Origin: Ursus arctos
Lineage: Eukaryota > Chordata > Mammalia > Carnivora > Ursidae
Direction: 5' to 3'
Assembly (NCBI RefSeq): GCF_023065955.2
Contig: NW_026622952.1
Coordinates: forward strand, 35,723,813 to 35,787,812
Length of the DNA stretch: 64,000 bases
In this document: piece by piece, positions 23,020 through 33,387 of the stretch
Layout of the letters: the number at the start of each line of letters is the position of its first letter
Numbering within the stretch: the first letter of the stretch is position 1
Notes under the pieces: model-generated
What the model was told of the DNA's origin: nothing
Database searches by the model: none
What the model saw: the letters and a program-made list of their open reading frames with translations, nothing else
Position numbers and translations under genes: made by a program

Positions 23020-23200
23020 GAGCACCTGGGTGTATCAGTCAGTTAAGTGTCTGCCTTTGGCTCAGGTCATGATCTTGGGATCCTGGGATTGACTCCCACA
23101 TCAGGCTCTCTGCTCAGCAGGGAATCTCCTTCTCCCTCTCTTCCTCTTTGCTCTCCTCCCCCTCCCTCTCTCTCAAACAGATAAATAAAATCTTTAAAAA
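23020..23200 (+). mobile_element. Can-SINE
   Basis: The head 'gagcacctgggtgtatcagt' has a mutated A-box region. The CT body and ATAAATAAAATCTTT tail are intact. The duplication aataatctga[g/a]acactg at 23003-23019 and 23201-23217 has one mismatch in 17. Confidence 0.94.
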
Positions 23201-23217
23201 AATAATCTGAAACACTG

Positions 23218-24244
23218 AAAAATATTGCTGAGAATAGTTTCCCAGTATCATTATAGAACACAAAATAAATTCTATTAATATTATCAGAAATATTATAGCA
23301 CTAACACATAAAAATTGTTCTATTAGAAAGTAAATTATAGTAATACTATCGACAATCTCTTTCATAGCTCTCACTATAAATTCACAAATAAAAAAAATCA
23401 TCACCAGAAAACATGTAACAATTAATGAACCTTTTTGTTGAGAAGGCTGCAATTGCACTTTACTGAATAGCATCTCTGTTCCTGGGATAAAGTTTAAAAC
23501 AGCAACTAGAACTGCTTTAAGTAAAAAATGATTTTATTTTCAGGTGTGTCAGCACATAAAAGTGATTCTCACATGCTAAACTGCTGGAAATAGTTGAAGT
23601 TTTGTGAAAGTTTTTCATTAACTGTTTCATGTTGTCTGTGCTTTAAACCCAAACAATTGCAAACTCTGCGTAATCTATTGTAATGCTCATTCAGCTGATA
23701 AATTAATAAAACTCCCTTTCTTTGAAATCCTAAGCCACAAAACATTTGTTGCAATGCTAATAAGAAAAAATGGACATGGGTAGACCACCCAAAGGTTCTC
23801 CTGTTCCAGGATCATCTGCAAAAAGAAACATCCATTTAACTGTGTTTCTTGCTTATCCAGGTCAGTAGATACCAATACCCACAGGTCCAAATGCAGAGAG
23901 GTTGAGCCTAGAGCACCAGGAGGTGGTGAGCCAAGGAAATTGGGGGAGGGGCAGAGCAATAATTAATCGCTGGCAGGTGTGGTCTGCAGGATGTAGGAGG
24001 TAGCTGGTGGGCTAGAGGAAGAGAATTAGAAGAAAGGATGTTCATCCAAGGTGATGTTGATGAACCAGCCGAAAGGCCACAGATGGGCACTTGCAGTCAG
24101 AGGGATGATCAGAGTAGCAGAAATAGCACACTTGGCACATAGATATGGGGCCTGAGGAATTCATTTTACTTTTAAGTTTAATTTCATTGTAATTAATTTT
24201 TGTTTTATTTTAATTAAATTTTTAAAGCTTCTAAGTTTTAAAAA
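23218..24244. other. No recognisable feature
   Basis: About 1 kb without a supported gene or named repeat. Short frames on the - strand have no recognisable domains. Confidence 0.45.
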
Positions 24245-24818
24245 TCTTTTAGTTTTTTGCTGTGGTGAAATATCTATAACATGTGCCATTTTAGCCATTC
24301 TGAAGTATACAGTTTAGAGGCATTAAGTACATTCACATTGTTATATAACCATCACCACCAGCTACCTGCAGAACATTTTCATCTTCCCAAACTGAAACTC
24401 TGTATCCATCAAATAACCTCCTGTTACCCTCCCTACACAGCCCCTTGTCCCAGACACCATTCCACTTTCTGTCTCTATGAATTTGGCTACTCTAGGTATC
24501 TCATAGAAGTGGATCATACAGTATTTGTCCTTTTGTGTCTGGCTTCTTTCATTTGGCATAATGTCCAGGTTCATACATATTGTAGCATGTATCAAAATTT
24601 CTTTCCTTTTTAAGGCTAAATAAGATTCTATTGTATGTATATACCACATTTTTAAAAAAATCCATTCATCTGTCAATGGACACTTCAGCGCTTCTTCCTT
24701 TTGGCTATTAGGAATAATGCTGCTATGAACATGGTTTGGCAAATATCCATTTGAGTCTTCGCTTTCAATTCCGTCGTGTGTATACTCAGAAGTGAAATTG
24801 CTGGCTCATACAATAATT

Positions 24819-25033
24819 CTATGTCCTTTCCTTCCTTTCTTCCTTTCTCCCTTCCTTCCTCCCTCCCTTTCTTTCTTCTTCCCTCCCTTCCTTCTTTCCT
24901 TCCTTCCTTCCTTCCTTTCTTCCTTCCTTCCCTCCCTCTCTCCCTCTTTCTCTTTCTTTCTTTCTTTCCTTTCTTTCCTTTCCTTTCTTTTCTTTTCTTT
25001 CCTTTCCTTTCCTTTCCTTCTTTCCTTCTTTCC
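24819..25033 (+). repeat. (CCTT)n/(CTTT)n microsatellite
   Basis: About 215 bp of nearly pure pyrimidine tetranucleotide repeat, embedded in old L1. It produces long artefactual open frames on both strands (Phe/Pro/Ser-rich, Lys/Glu/Arg-rich). Confidence 0.95.
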
Positions 25034-25326
25034 ATTCATTTGGTTTTTGGAGAGACTGCCATATCATTTTCCACAGTGGCTATACCAGTTCACATCCCTA
25101 CCAGCAGTGTATAAGAGTTCCAATTTCACCACATCCTCTCCAACACTGATATTCTGTCTGTTTGGTTTCTTTATAATAGCTATCCTAATGGGTGCGAAGT
25201 TGTATCTCATTATGGTTTTGATTTTCATTTCCCTTGTAGCTGGTGATGTTGAGCATCTTTTCATGTACTTCTTGGCCATTTGCATATCTTCTTTGGAGAA
25301 ATATGTACTTAATACTTTGCCCATTT

Positions 25327-25522
25327 TTTTTTATAGATTTTATTTATTTATTTGACAGAGATAGAGACAGCCAGCAAGAGAGGGAACACAAGCAGGGGGA
25401 GAGGGAGAGGAAGAAGCAGGCTCATAGCGGAAGAGCCTGATGTGGGGCTCGATCCCATAACGCCGGGATCACGCCCTGAGCCGAAGGCAGACGCTTAACC
25501 ACTGTGCCACCCAGGCGCCCCA
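25327..25522 (-). mobile_element. Can-SINE, antisense
   Basis: Complete antisense SINE with the head 'gccacccaggcgccccaa'. A perfect 13-bp duplication, actttgcccattt, lies at 25314-25326 and 25523-25535 within old L1. Confidence 0.95.
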
Positions 25523-25691
25523 ACTTTGCCCATTTCTAATTGGTCGTTTGGTTGTTGTTGTTGTTGAGTTGTACAAGTTCTTTATATATTCTGGATATTA
25601 ATCCCTAATCAGATAGATGATTTGCAAACAATTTCTCACATTCCATGAATTCTTTTTTCACTCTTGTTGATAATGTCCTTTGATGCACAGA

Positions 25692-25852
25692 AGGGTTTTT
25701 TGTTTTGTTTTGTTTGGTTTGGTTTTGGTTTTGGTTTTGTTTTAAGTAGGCTCCATGCCCAGTATGGAGCCCAATGCGGGGTTTCAGTTCATGACCCTGA
25801 GATTGAGACCTGAGCTAAGATCAAGAGTCAGATGCTTAACTGACTGAGCCCC
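25692..25852 (-). mobile_element. Can-SINE, antisense, decayed
   Basis: T/G-rich tail (tttgttttgtttggtttgg), then 'ggctccatgcccagtatgga', 'gagattgagacctgagctaa' and 'aactgactgagcc'. The very 5' head is missing or eroded. Confidence 0.75.
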
Positions 25853-25875
25853 GATATACAGAAGTTTCTTATTTT

Positions 25876-26076
25876 GGGGCACTGGGTGGCTCAGTCACTT
25901 AAGTGTCTGACTCTTGATTTCCACTCAGGTCATGATCTCAGGGTTGTGAGATCAAGTCCCACATTGGGCCCCCTGCTCAGCAGGGAGTCTGCTTCTCCCT
26001 CTGCCCCTCCCCCTTCTCATTCGAGCTTGCTCTCTTTCTCTCTCTCTCTCAAATAAATAAAATCTTTACAAAAAAA
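25876..26076 (+). mobile_element. Can-SINE
   Basis: Sense SINE, 'ggggcactgggtggctcagt' to 'aaataaataaaatctttac'. A perfect 16-bp duplication, agaagtttcttatttt, lies at 25860-25875 and 26077-26092. Confidence 0.95.
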
Positions 26077-26092
26077 AGAAGTTTCTTATTTT

Positions 26093-27654
26093 GATTTTTT
26101 CTTTTGCTGCCTGTGTTTTGGGTATCAGAAAACTTTTATTTTTTAATTTTAAAAAAATATCACGTCTCCTGCCTCTTATGTACCACTGGACGAGGTCCTT
26201 TTAATTGCTAAGATTTGGTCAGAGGTAAATGCATTTTGAGGTGGAGAATAAGTATAATTTCAGTATTGGAATGGAAAACTCAGGTAATTATTAATTTTCC
26301 AGGTGCAAACAGAGGGTTTGGCATGCCAGGAGCTTACTAATCAGTCCTAGAAGTTTGTTTTAGAATCCCCAAAGTGCAGGAGTGGCATTCAGTACACAAA
26401 GCCCTCTTGGGACCAAATAGACAATGTGTGAAGATGAGATTGAGATAAGATGAAATAGGATAAGATGGATAATAGATAATAATATTAGGAAGGCTTTTGT
26501 CTAGAAGATTGAAAAAGGGGAGCTTCACTTTGCTGAGGGATACAAGGTGGTAAACACACTGGTGGAAAACCCTTGCTTATTCTGACAGAAGGGTTTGACC
26601 TCTTCCTGAAATTTTGTATTAAAATGTGTACTTTAAGACATTAAAGGCTGTCGGCTCATTATAGACTCTAGGACACTTTGGCCTCTGGATCACTGTTGCC
26701 CTTTATAACCCACTCTCTTAAGACATTCAAACTTAACATTTCAGTTCGTTTACCCTCTGCCAATGGGAGCAGGTTGCTCTAGATATGAAAGTTTAGGGCA
26801 GAAGCTCACACCTTCCAATCAACTCCTGAGGAGATTTGACAGAAGTCTTGCCCTCTGAGGGACCCAGGTGAGAGCAAGGCCTCCCCTTTAGACTCAATCA
26901 GCTGTATTTCCTCCTGGGCGTATTCTTTGCCTTCCTCAAGACTTCGGCTCTGGATAGACAGTCAGTCAAAGACGTATTTCCTTTAGGGTCTTGTTCCTTC
27001 TTTGCTGATCTTCCAGTCATTTCTCCTAAGAGCAAACTACCCCACCCCTGTGCTGCCTCTGGAGGATTGAAAGCTATTCCCAAGGTACATAGCCTTTCTA
27101 CTGCTCCACAAACACAGAGCTTCACCTGGATAGGATACAGCAGGAAGGTCAACAGTGATTATCGCTTGCCTCTGAAGGTCTCTAGATGCTCTGAATCTCC
27201 CGGGGCTTTATTACTTTACAGTCTCCTAGGCAGATGAGAAATGTTTCCACTGAGGACAAGATAACCAGCATGATGTGACCTACTTGCTAATGATGTCCCC
27301 AGCCTGATTGCAAGGGACTTCTCTCATTGGTAGAGCACAGACGTGTGTCCACTGAAGAAAGCCTGGAACCAGGAGCTGACTTCACCAGTGCGGGATGCCA
27401 CACTCTGTGTGATCATGAGGCAGTAGCAATCCAGCCACCTAGGCAAAAGTGGGGGCAGTGGGAAACCTTGGGCAGGGAGGACATGAGACCCTTGATATGA
27501 AAGGGGTCCATTGTGGTATTTAAGGGACACCAGGGAAAACGTATGATGGAAATTTACTAAAATCAATCTGTTGTAGAGCATCTTTGACTTGTAGATTGAT
27601 TTTCTTCTGGCAAAACTTCTGTGTAGCTAATATGATTGTCACTGGGGGACTTGG
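26093..27654. other. No recognisable gene or repeat
   Basis: About 1.55 kb of single-copy-looking sequence. A purine-rich GATAAGATG-type degenerate stretch lies at 26435-26485. No domain-bearing frame was seen. Confidence 0.45.
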
Positions 27655-28260
27655 TGCTTATTAGGGTGGGAAAATTTTTCCTATACCCCACAAGTTTCTT
27701 CTGACTGGTCTAAGAATTTAAATTGACAGAGACAGATTAACAGGAGAAAATCAAATTTGATTATGTATATATGAGGAATCCACATAAACATGAGATATCC
27801 AAAGACAGACAAAATGAGGTATATATGTCATTCTGGACTAAGGAGAAGGGGTTGGGGGTCTGAGGCTTCAGAAATTCACAGAAATTATGGAAAGAGCAAA
27901 TGGTTAGTAAACAAATACTTGATAGGCCATCCAGAAAGAATGGGACATAGAGAGGACTTCTATCAAATAGGCCTTACTGGGTTACTCCCTGTCTACCATA
28001 CCTTGTTCATATTATACTGTGGTTATCTATGGTGGTACCTTCCTCCTGGAGCTAGCTGGTCCTCTATCTAAAAATTTTTAGGCAAAATAAATAAATAAAC
28101 AATTAAAAAATAAAAATTTTTAGGCAGGTAGGGGGAAGGTCAAAGGTTCTGATCCTTCTGTTCTTAAAAATAATCAGCTTAAAATAATCCACATGCCAAA
28201 TAGACATATTTTGGGGTGGTAAATTTTTCTTTCTTACATGCCAGTCTAGTGACACCCAGG
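27655..28260 (-). mobile_element. ERV1-type LTR-like element, antisense
   Basis: On the - strand its 3' end reads like the known ERV1 LTR terminus ('tctcctgttaatctg', 'gaccagtcagaagaaac', 'gaaaaattttcccacc'). The same terminus type occurs in sense near 51560-51640. No coding region adjoins it. Family and 5' boundary are uncertain. Confidence 0.45.
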
Positions 28261-28441
28261 TTCCTGGTTGGAAGGTGTAGCCAAATTTCCATCAGTTAGC
28301 TGTGCACACTTTAATAAAGTATTACCAGCAAAATCTCTGACCTCCTGTCTTCTCACATCTCCTGCACCACAACACCATGTCTCTTCTGCCTGGGTCTTTC
28401 TTGCAGTTTATCTAGGAGCTCTATGAAAACTCAATTTGTGT
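28261..28441. other. No recognisable feature
   Basis: Short unique-looking spacer before the SINE at 28454. Confidence 0.4.
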
Positions 28442-28453
28442 CTGTTTTTATTT

Positions 28454-28648
28454 ATTTTTTTTTAGATTTTATGTATTTATTTGAGAGAGAGAGAGACTTA
28501 GAGCATAAGTGGGGAGGAGCAGAGGGAGATGGAGAAGCAGATACCCTGCTGAGAACAGAGCCCGACCTGGGGCTCAGTCCCATGACCCTGAGATCATGAC
28601 CTGAGCTGAAGTCAAGAGCCAGACACTCAGCCAACTGAGCCAGGTAAC
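28454..28648 (-). mobile_element. Can-SINE, antisense
   Basis: Antisense body and a head eroded to 'ccaactgagccaggtaa'. The duplication ctgtttttattt lies at 28442-28453 and 28649-28660. Confidence 0.9.
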
Positions 28649-28660
28649 CTGTTTTTATTT

Positions 28661-29133
28661 TCATGAGAGTCAGGAACCCTGGAGGGAAAGTAATAAGAAA
28701 GCAGCTATTAGAAGTGTGGAATAGTATGAAGGTTAACCTTGTGGTTACAACAAAAAGCAAACAACAAAAGATAAAAGAATAATAATATTACATGCAAGTA
28801 AATCCACCAAGAATTTTTGCTGCTTTTTACAGTATTTTTAGGAAGAAAAAAAAGTATGGTGTAGAAAACCTAATATATATACATTTTTTCTCAAAGTCAC
28901 ACTGTTAAAAGCTAAATAAGCAGTTGATTTTAGGTATTTTTTGGAAGAATATGGAGAATAAACAAACTAACACGGACACTGTTCATAGAAGTAGTCTGCT
29001 GACTTCCAGATCAGATGTAACTAATATACGATTATTTTTATATATGCTTCAGTCTTCCTGTCAAAACTGTGAGGCAGCTGGAGTTTGAACACACTAATGT
29101 GGTTCCATGCTCTATGCAGGTTTATGACTCACT
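28661..29133. other. No recognisable feature
   Basis: AT-rich sequence with no supported gene or repeat. Confidence 0.45.
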
Positions 29134-29149
29134 CATCTTTGAAAATCTT

Positions 29150-29310
29150 TTTTTTTTCTCAGATTTATTTATTTATTTATTTGAGAGACAGAGGGAGAAG
29201 CAGACTCCCTGCTGAGCAGAGAACTTGACACGGGGCTGGATCCCAGGACCCCAAGATCATGACCCGAGCCAAAGACAGACGCTTAACTGACTGAGCCACC
29301 CAGGTGCCCC
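29150..29310 (-). mobile_element. Can-SINE, antisense, shortened body
   Basis: 'gatttatttatttatttatt', a compressed GA body, then the head 'gactgagccacccaggtgcc'. Flanks 29134-29149 and 29311-29326 match at 14 of 16 bases (catctttgaaaatctt). Confidence 0.92.
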
Positions 29311-29533
29311 CATCTGTGAGAATCTTATTTACTTATTCAAGTCAATTGGTTTCCTTGAAACATTGTGTTGCTGTCCAATAGTCAATAGTCCAGCATCATA
29401 TTTTTGGCTTTTTGTTTTTTGGGAGGTTTTTTGTTTCAAAATATAGCAGAGAAAATGACATTAGCATTTTAAGATCAGTTTTATTTGCCCATACATAAAC
29501 ATATATATTGTTTGATCAAAAAAATGTATTATT

Positions 29534-29720
29534 TGGGGTGCCTGGGTAGCGCAGTCGTTAAGCGTCTGCCTTCCGCTCAGGGCATGATCCCGGCGTTCCA
29601 GGATCAAGTCCCACATCGGGCTCCTCCGGTGGGAGCCTGCTTCTTCCTTTCCCACTCCCCTGCTGTGTTCCCTCCCTTGCTGGCTGTCTCTCTGTCACAT
29701 AAATCAATAAAATCTTTTTT
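29534..29720 (+). mobile_element. Can-SINE, young type
   Basis: The head 'ggggtgcctgggtagcgcag' with 'gcgtctgccttccgctcagg' closely resembles the copy at 30599. A 14-bp duplication, aaaaatgtattatt, lies at 29520-29533 and 29721-29734. Confidence 0.95.
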
Positions 29721-29778
29721 AAAAATGTATTATTCAAGTAAAAATTATAGAGATCTTTTTGAACATGTGCTTCATCTT

Positions 29779-30440
29779 TTTTTTTCCTTTTTTAAAAAAA
29801 TGTTTATTTAAATTTAAGTAACATACACTATATTATTAGTTTCAGGAGTAGAATTTAGTGATTAATCAGTTGCATATAACACCAGTGCTCTTTATATCAC
29901 GTGCCCTCCTTAAAGCCCATCTACACAGTTACCCCATCCCCCCCCTCCCTCCCCTCCAGCAACCCTCAGTTTGTTTCCTAGAGTTAAGAGTCTCTTATGG
30001 TTTTCATCTTATTTTATTTTTCCTTCCCTTCCCATATGTTCATCTATTTTGTTTCTTAAATTCCAAGTAGGAGTGAAATTGTATGATATTTGTCATTCTC
30101 TGACTGACTTATTTCACTTAGCATAATCCCCTCTAGTTCCATCCACATCATTGCAAATGGCAAGATTTCATTCCTTTTGATGGCTGTGTAATATTCCATT
30201 CTATATCTGTATCTATCTGTATCCAGATCTATATGTCACATCTTCTTTATCCATTCATCTGTCCATAGACATTTGGGCTCTTTCCATACTTTGGCTACTG
30301 GGGACATTGTTGCTATAAATATTGGGGTGCAGGTGCCCCTTCGAATCACTATGTTTGCATCCTTTGGATAAATACCTAGTAGTGCAATTGCTGGGTCGTG
30401 GGGTAGCTCTATTTTTAACCTTTTGAGTAACCTCCATACT
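29779..30440 (-). mobile_element. 5'-truncated L1 3' end, antisense, older subfamily
   Basis: Antisense L1 with a different 3'UTR ('taagtaacatacactatatt'), then 'cagcaaccctcagtttgttt', up to 'aacctccatact'. The duplication gaacat[g/c]tgcttcatctt at 29761-29778 and 30441-30458 has one mismatch in 18. Confidence 0.94.
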
Positions 30441-30539
30441 GAACATCTGCTTCATCTTGACTAGTTTTAAATTCAGCAGTAGCAACTCCAAAGCAATTTA
30501 ACTTATTTCTATTGTATGATACCATACTAGGTTAATCTT

Positions 30540-30598
30540 TTTTTTTTTTTCAGTAAAATTGACAATGTCAGGGAGTTGCTTTAAAACTACATACCAGG
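30540..30598 (-). mobile_element. Tiny A-tailed retroinsertion of unknown RNA
   Basis: A T run (30540-30550), then about 40 bp of unknown sequence, inside a 17-bp duplication catac[t/c]aggttaatctt at 30523-30539 and 30807-30823. On the - strand this is about 40 nt plus an A tail, the signature of L1-mediated insertion of a severely truncated RNA. The Can-SINE at 30599 landed inside it later. Confidence 0.5.
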
Positions 30599-30799
30599 GG
30601 CGCCTGGGTGGCACAGCGGTTAAGCGTCTGCCTTCGGCTCAGGGCGTGATCCCAGCATTCTGGGATCGAGCCCCACATCAGGCTCCTCCGCTATGAGCCT
30701 GCTTCTTCCTCTCCCACTCCCCTTGCTTGTGTTCCCTCTCTCGCTGGCTGTCTCTGTCAAATAAATAAATAAAATCTTTAAAAAAAATAAAAAAAAAAT
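30599..30799 (+). mobile_element. Can-SINE, young and nearly intact
   Basis: 'ggggcgcctgggtggcacag', 'gcgtctgccttcggctcagg', the CT body and the AAATAAATAAATAAAATCTTT tail are all undamaged. The duplication aaaactacataccagg lies at 30583-30598 and 30800-30815, perfect over 16 bp (the last two G could belong to the head). Confidence 0.96.
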
Positions 30800-30823
30800 A
30801 AAACTACATACCAGGTTAATCTT

Positions 30824-31060
30824 AAAGAACCTATTAGCTTTCATTCAATTTAGACCAGAATATCACAAATCTCTAGATTGAGTGGTATAATGACTGCTAT
30901 TGAAATAAAAGCAAATTGTTGTACTGTAATGACACCTATAAATATTAAAAGCAGATCCATGGATGTTAAGTTGAGGTATAGAGACCATTATTCGTACTTA
31001 CTATTTTAGGGCAGAAATAGCTCAGTTACATTGATTGCAAAATAAAGTGGGAACTTTTTG
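30824..31060. other. No recognisable feature
   Basis: AT-rich spacer. Confidence 0.4.
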
Positions 31061-31064
31061 GTGG

Positions 31065-31290
31065 AGTAGGACTTGGGAATCAAAGAGACTAGATTATAAT
31101 TCCAGCCCTTATACATATGAACTGCATGACTCTGGGTAGATTATGTACTTTCCCAGAGTTTGAATTTTCTCATCTGCAAAAAGGAGATTAAAATCCGTGG
31201 TTGATGTGGGGGTAAAGAGAATGAAAGCAAATACCATGGGCAGTGCCTAGTCCTCAGAGCAGGTGGCATTCAACAAATGTTGGTCCCCTT
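31065..31290 (+). repeat. MIR
   Basis: 'gtaggacttgggaatcaaag', 'gaactgcatgactctgggta', 'gaattttctcatctgcaaaa', 'cagtgcctagtcctcagagc' follow the MIR order. Confidence 0.7.
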
Positions 31291-31354
31291 CCCACCTTTT
31301 TTTTTTGCTCGCACTACGAAATTGGAAATATGCTACTATCAAGAATAGTCTTTG

Positions 31355-31556
31355 GCGGGGGGCACCTGGGTGGCTCAGTCAGTTAAATCATGGCTCAGGT
31401 CATGATCTCAGGGTCCTGGGATCAAGCCCCATGGCAGGCTCCCTGCTCAGCAGGGGGTCTGTTTCTCCCTCTCCCTCTGCGACTCCCCTACAAGTGCTCT
31501 CGCTCTCTCTCCCTCTCTCTGTCAAATAAATAAATAAAATCTTCAAAAAAAAAAAA
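31355..31556 (+). mobile_element. Can-SINE
   Basis: 'ggggggcacctgggtggctc' with a short deletion in the head (ttaaatcatggctcagg). The CT body and tail are intact. The duplication aagaa[t/c]agtctt lies at 31341-31354 and 31557-31570. Confidence 0.94.
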
Positions 31557-31570
31557 AGAACAGTCTTGGG

Positions 31571-32034
31571 AGAGACTGATTTGGAAATTTCTGTTGTTAA
31601 AAAGTGGATGGGAAAGGTGTCAATTTTATGTCACAAGGATTTGTTGGCATATACTTGGAGCTTTGTGCCCACAAGATATTTTTAGAACTTTTAGAGCTTT
31701 AAGGGAACAGTCTGGATGTCATCTTATTCCTCTACCATAGACCTTTCTTTCCTTTTCTGAGATTTGTGGACAGTACCTTTTACAGTTCTAAAATAATGGG
31801 ATTTTCTCTCTAGTGTCTGGATTATTCTAATAGTTACAAAACAATATTTCACCAGCAGATGCTACTGCAGTTTATATGAACATTACAAATTGAAAATTCT
31901 TCTGTGCTTATGTAATGGTTTTTTTTTTAGGAAGAGGGAGGAAATACTTTCATATTCTATAAAATAGACTAGAAAATGGTTTACTTGCTGCATATGTGTA
32001 TCACATTATATTATATACATATCTGTTTCCTATT
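31571..32034. other. No recognisable feature
   Basis: AT-rich sequence without a supported gene or repeat. Confidence 0.4.
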
Positions 32035-32525
32035 CCAGAGTATAAGTTATTTGAGGGCAGAGAGTGCGTCATATGTTCCCTGTACCCCTAATGCCTAGCT
32101 AAGCACAGAGCACACAGTAGGTTCTCGGTAAGTACTTTTAAAAAAATGTACTAAGAATAAATCTTGCTAGATATAAAAATACATATGAGTACAATCTATT
32201 GAGATGGCCAGGACCTCAAAATTCAGTTTCCAACTGTCAAAACCTTACCCGTCTTTAAAGACCCAGCCAGGAGCAAAGTGACTTCTTCTTGGACAGCCCC
32301 TAATCCTTCCACAACCCAGAGAGATAACCCTACTGAATTTTGCATTCTCATAGCACTTTGTACCTCTTCTTTTTGAACAGTTGCGACTTTCTGCCTTGTG
32401 TCATAATCTATTCAGTGACTGAGGGATGAATTATTAACTGCTGCCTATTCACAGTTGGGTCATCCTTAAGCATCTCACAGTGCTAACAGACAGTAGGTCC
32501 TCATCAAATGCTTGTTGAATTCATC
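32035..32525 (-). repeat. L2 remnants, antisense
   Basis: Two patches. 32035-32140 has 'ttgagggcagagagtgcgtc', 'ctaatgcctagctaagcaca', 'cacagtaggttctcggtaag'. 32225-32525 has 'gacttcttcttggacagccc', 'ttctcatagcactttgtacc' and the end 'acagtaggtcctcatcaaat', 'gcttgttgaattcat'. Both follow the antisense L2 3' order. Confidence 0.65.
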
Positions 32526-32679
32526 CCTTATTTAACAGCTAAGCTTTGAAATCTTTAAGTTAAAAAAAAATTTTTTTAAAGCAGCTTCAAAACCCTTTTG
32601 GAAACAGGTATATTTACCACAGAATGAAGATAGAAAAATACTGAATTTCATACAATAGAAGAAAACTACCTGGATTTGC

Positions 32680-32900
32680 ATCTGGGAGCCATCATTTATT
32701 TGCTGCTGGACCATGGTCAAATTACTTAGACTCTCTAGGCCTCGGTTCCTTCACCTATAAATGGGGGTAATAATAATACCTAACACTTACGGTTGGAGAC
32801 AATACGTGTGAAGTTCTTTGGAGAGAGTTAGTTGCATGGTGAGCACCTGATAATTGTCATCTACTATTTAATGATGATAATAATGATGATGATGATAATA
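32680..32900 (+). repeat. MIR followed by a GAT/AAT microsatellite
   Basis: 'gcatctgggagccatcattt', 'ggtcaaattacttagactct', 'ctcggttccttcacctataa', 'atgggggtaataataatacc' are MIR landmarks. A (GAT)n/(AAT)n tract follows at 32873-32912. Confidence 0.8.
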
Positions 32901-32976
32901 ATAGTAATAATAGACTCAGAGATAGCTACTTCATAGCCACTTTTTAAAAATACCAAACAGGCTAACCTGCACAGTT

Positions 32977-33150
32977 GGTTAAGCATCAGATGCTCAGTCG
33001 TTTAAGTGTCCGGCTCTTGATTTCTACTCAGGTCATGGTCCCAGGGTCCTGCATCAAGCCCCACATTTGGCTTCCTGCTCAGTGGGGAGTCTACTTCTCT
33101 CTCTCCCTCTGCTCCTCCCCGCCCTGCTTGTGCACACACTCTCTCTCAAA

Positions 33151-33185
<35 letters not shown>

Positions 33186-33206
33186 AATCTTCAAAAAAAA
33201 AAAATA
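32977..33206 (+). mobile_element. Can-SINE, rearranged head
   Basis: The body 'ggctcttgatttctactcag' to an (AAAT)n-expanded tail is typical. The head region 'tggttaagcatcagatgctc' looks internally duplicated or partly deleted. No clean duplication was found. Confidence 0.85.
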
Positions 33207-33266
33207 GCAGAGACAGGAGATGTGAAAGGAAATGACATTGATGTGATTTTTTAAAAAATTCTATTG

Positions 33267-33378
33267 TGGGGCACCAGACTGCCTCAGCCAGAAGAATATG
33301 TGATTCTTGATCTCAGGGTTGTGAGTTCGAACCCCACATTGGGTGTAGAGATTACTTAAACATAAAATCTTTAAAAAA
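33267..33378 (+). mobile_element. Short tRNA-derived SINE, older Can-SINE relative
   Basis: About 110 bp: head 'ggggcaccagactgcctcag', a Pol III B-box-like gagttcgaacc, then 'ccacattgggtgtagagatt', 'acttaaacataaaatcttt'. It lacks the long CT-rich body. The flanks share aaaaattctatt. Confidence 0.8.
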
Positions 33379-33387
33379 AAATTCTAT

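Larger units (their letters stand above)
24245..25690 (-). mobile_element. Old L1 (L1M) 3' part, antisense, interrupted
   Basis: Collinear antisense L1 segments at 24245-24815, 25034-25326 and 25523-25690. They run from 'gccattttagccattctgaa' through 'gaccattcatctgtcaatgg'-like sequence and 'tgctgctatgaacatgg' to 'gtacaagttctttatatatt'. A CCTT microsatellite and a Can-SINE interrupt it. All frames are broken. Confidence 0.8.

Noticed and set aside
24685..25355. Long Lys/Glu/Arg-rich and Phe/Pro/Ser-rich open frames on both strands
   Set aside because: They are translations of the CCTT microsatellite joined to antisense L1; no domain or conservation signal.
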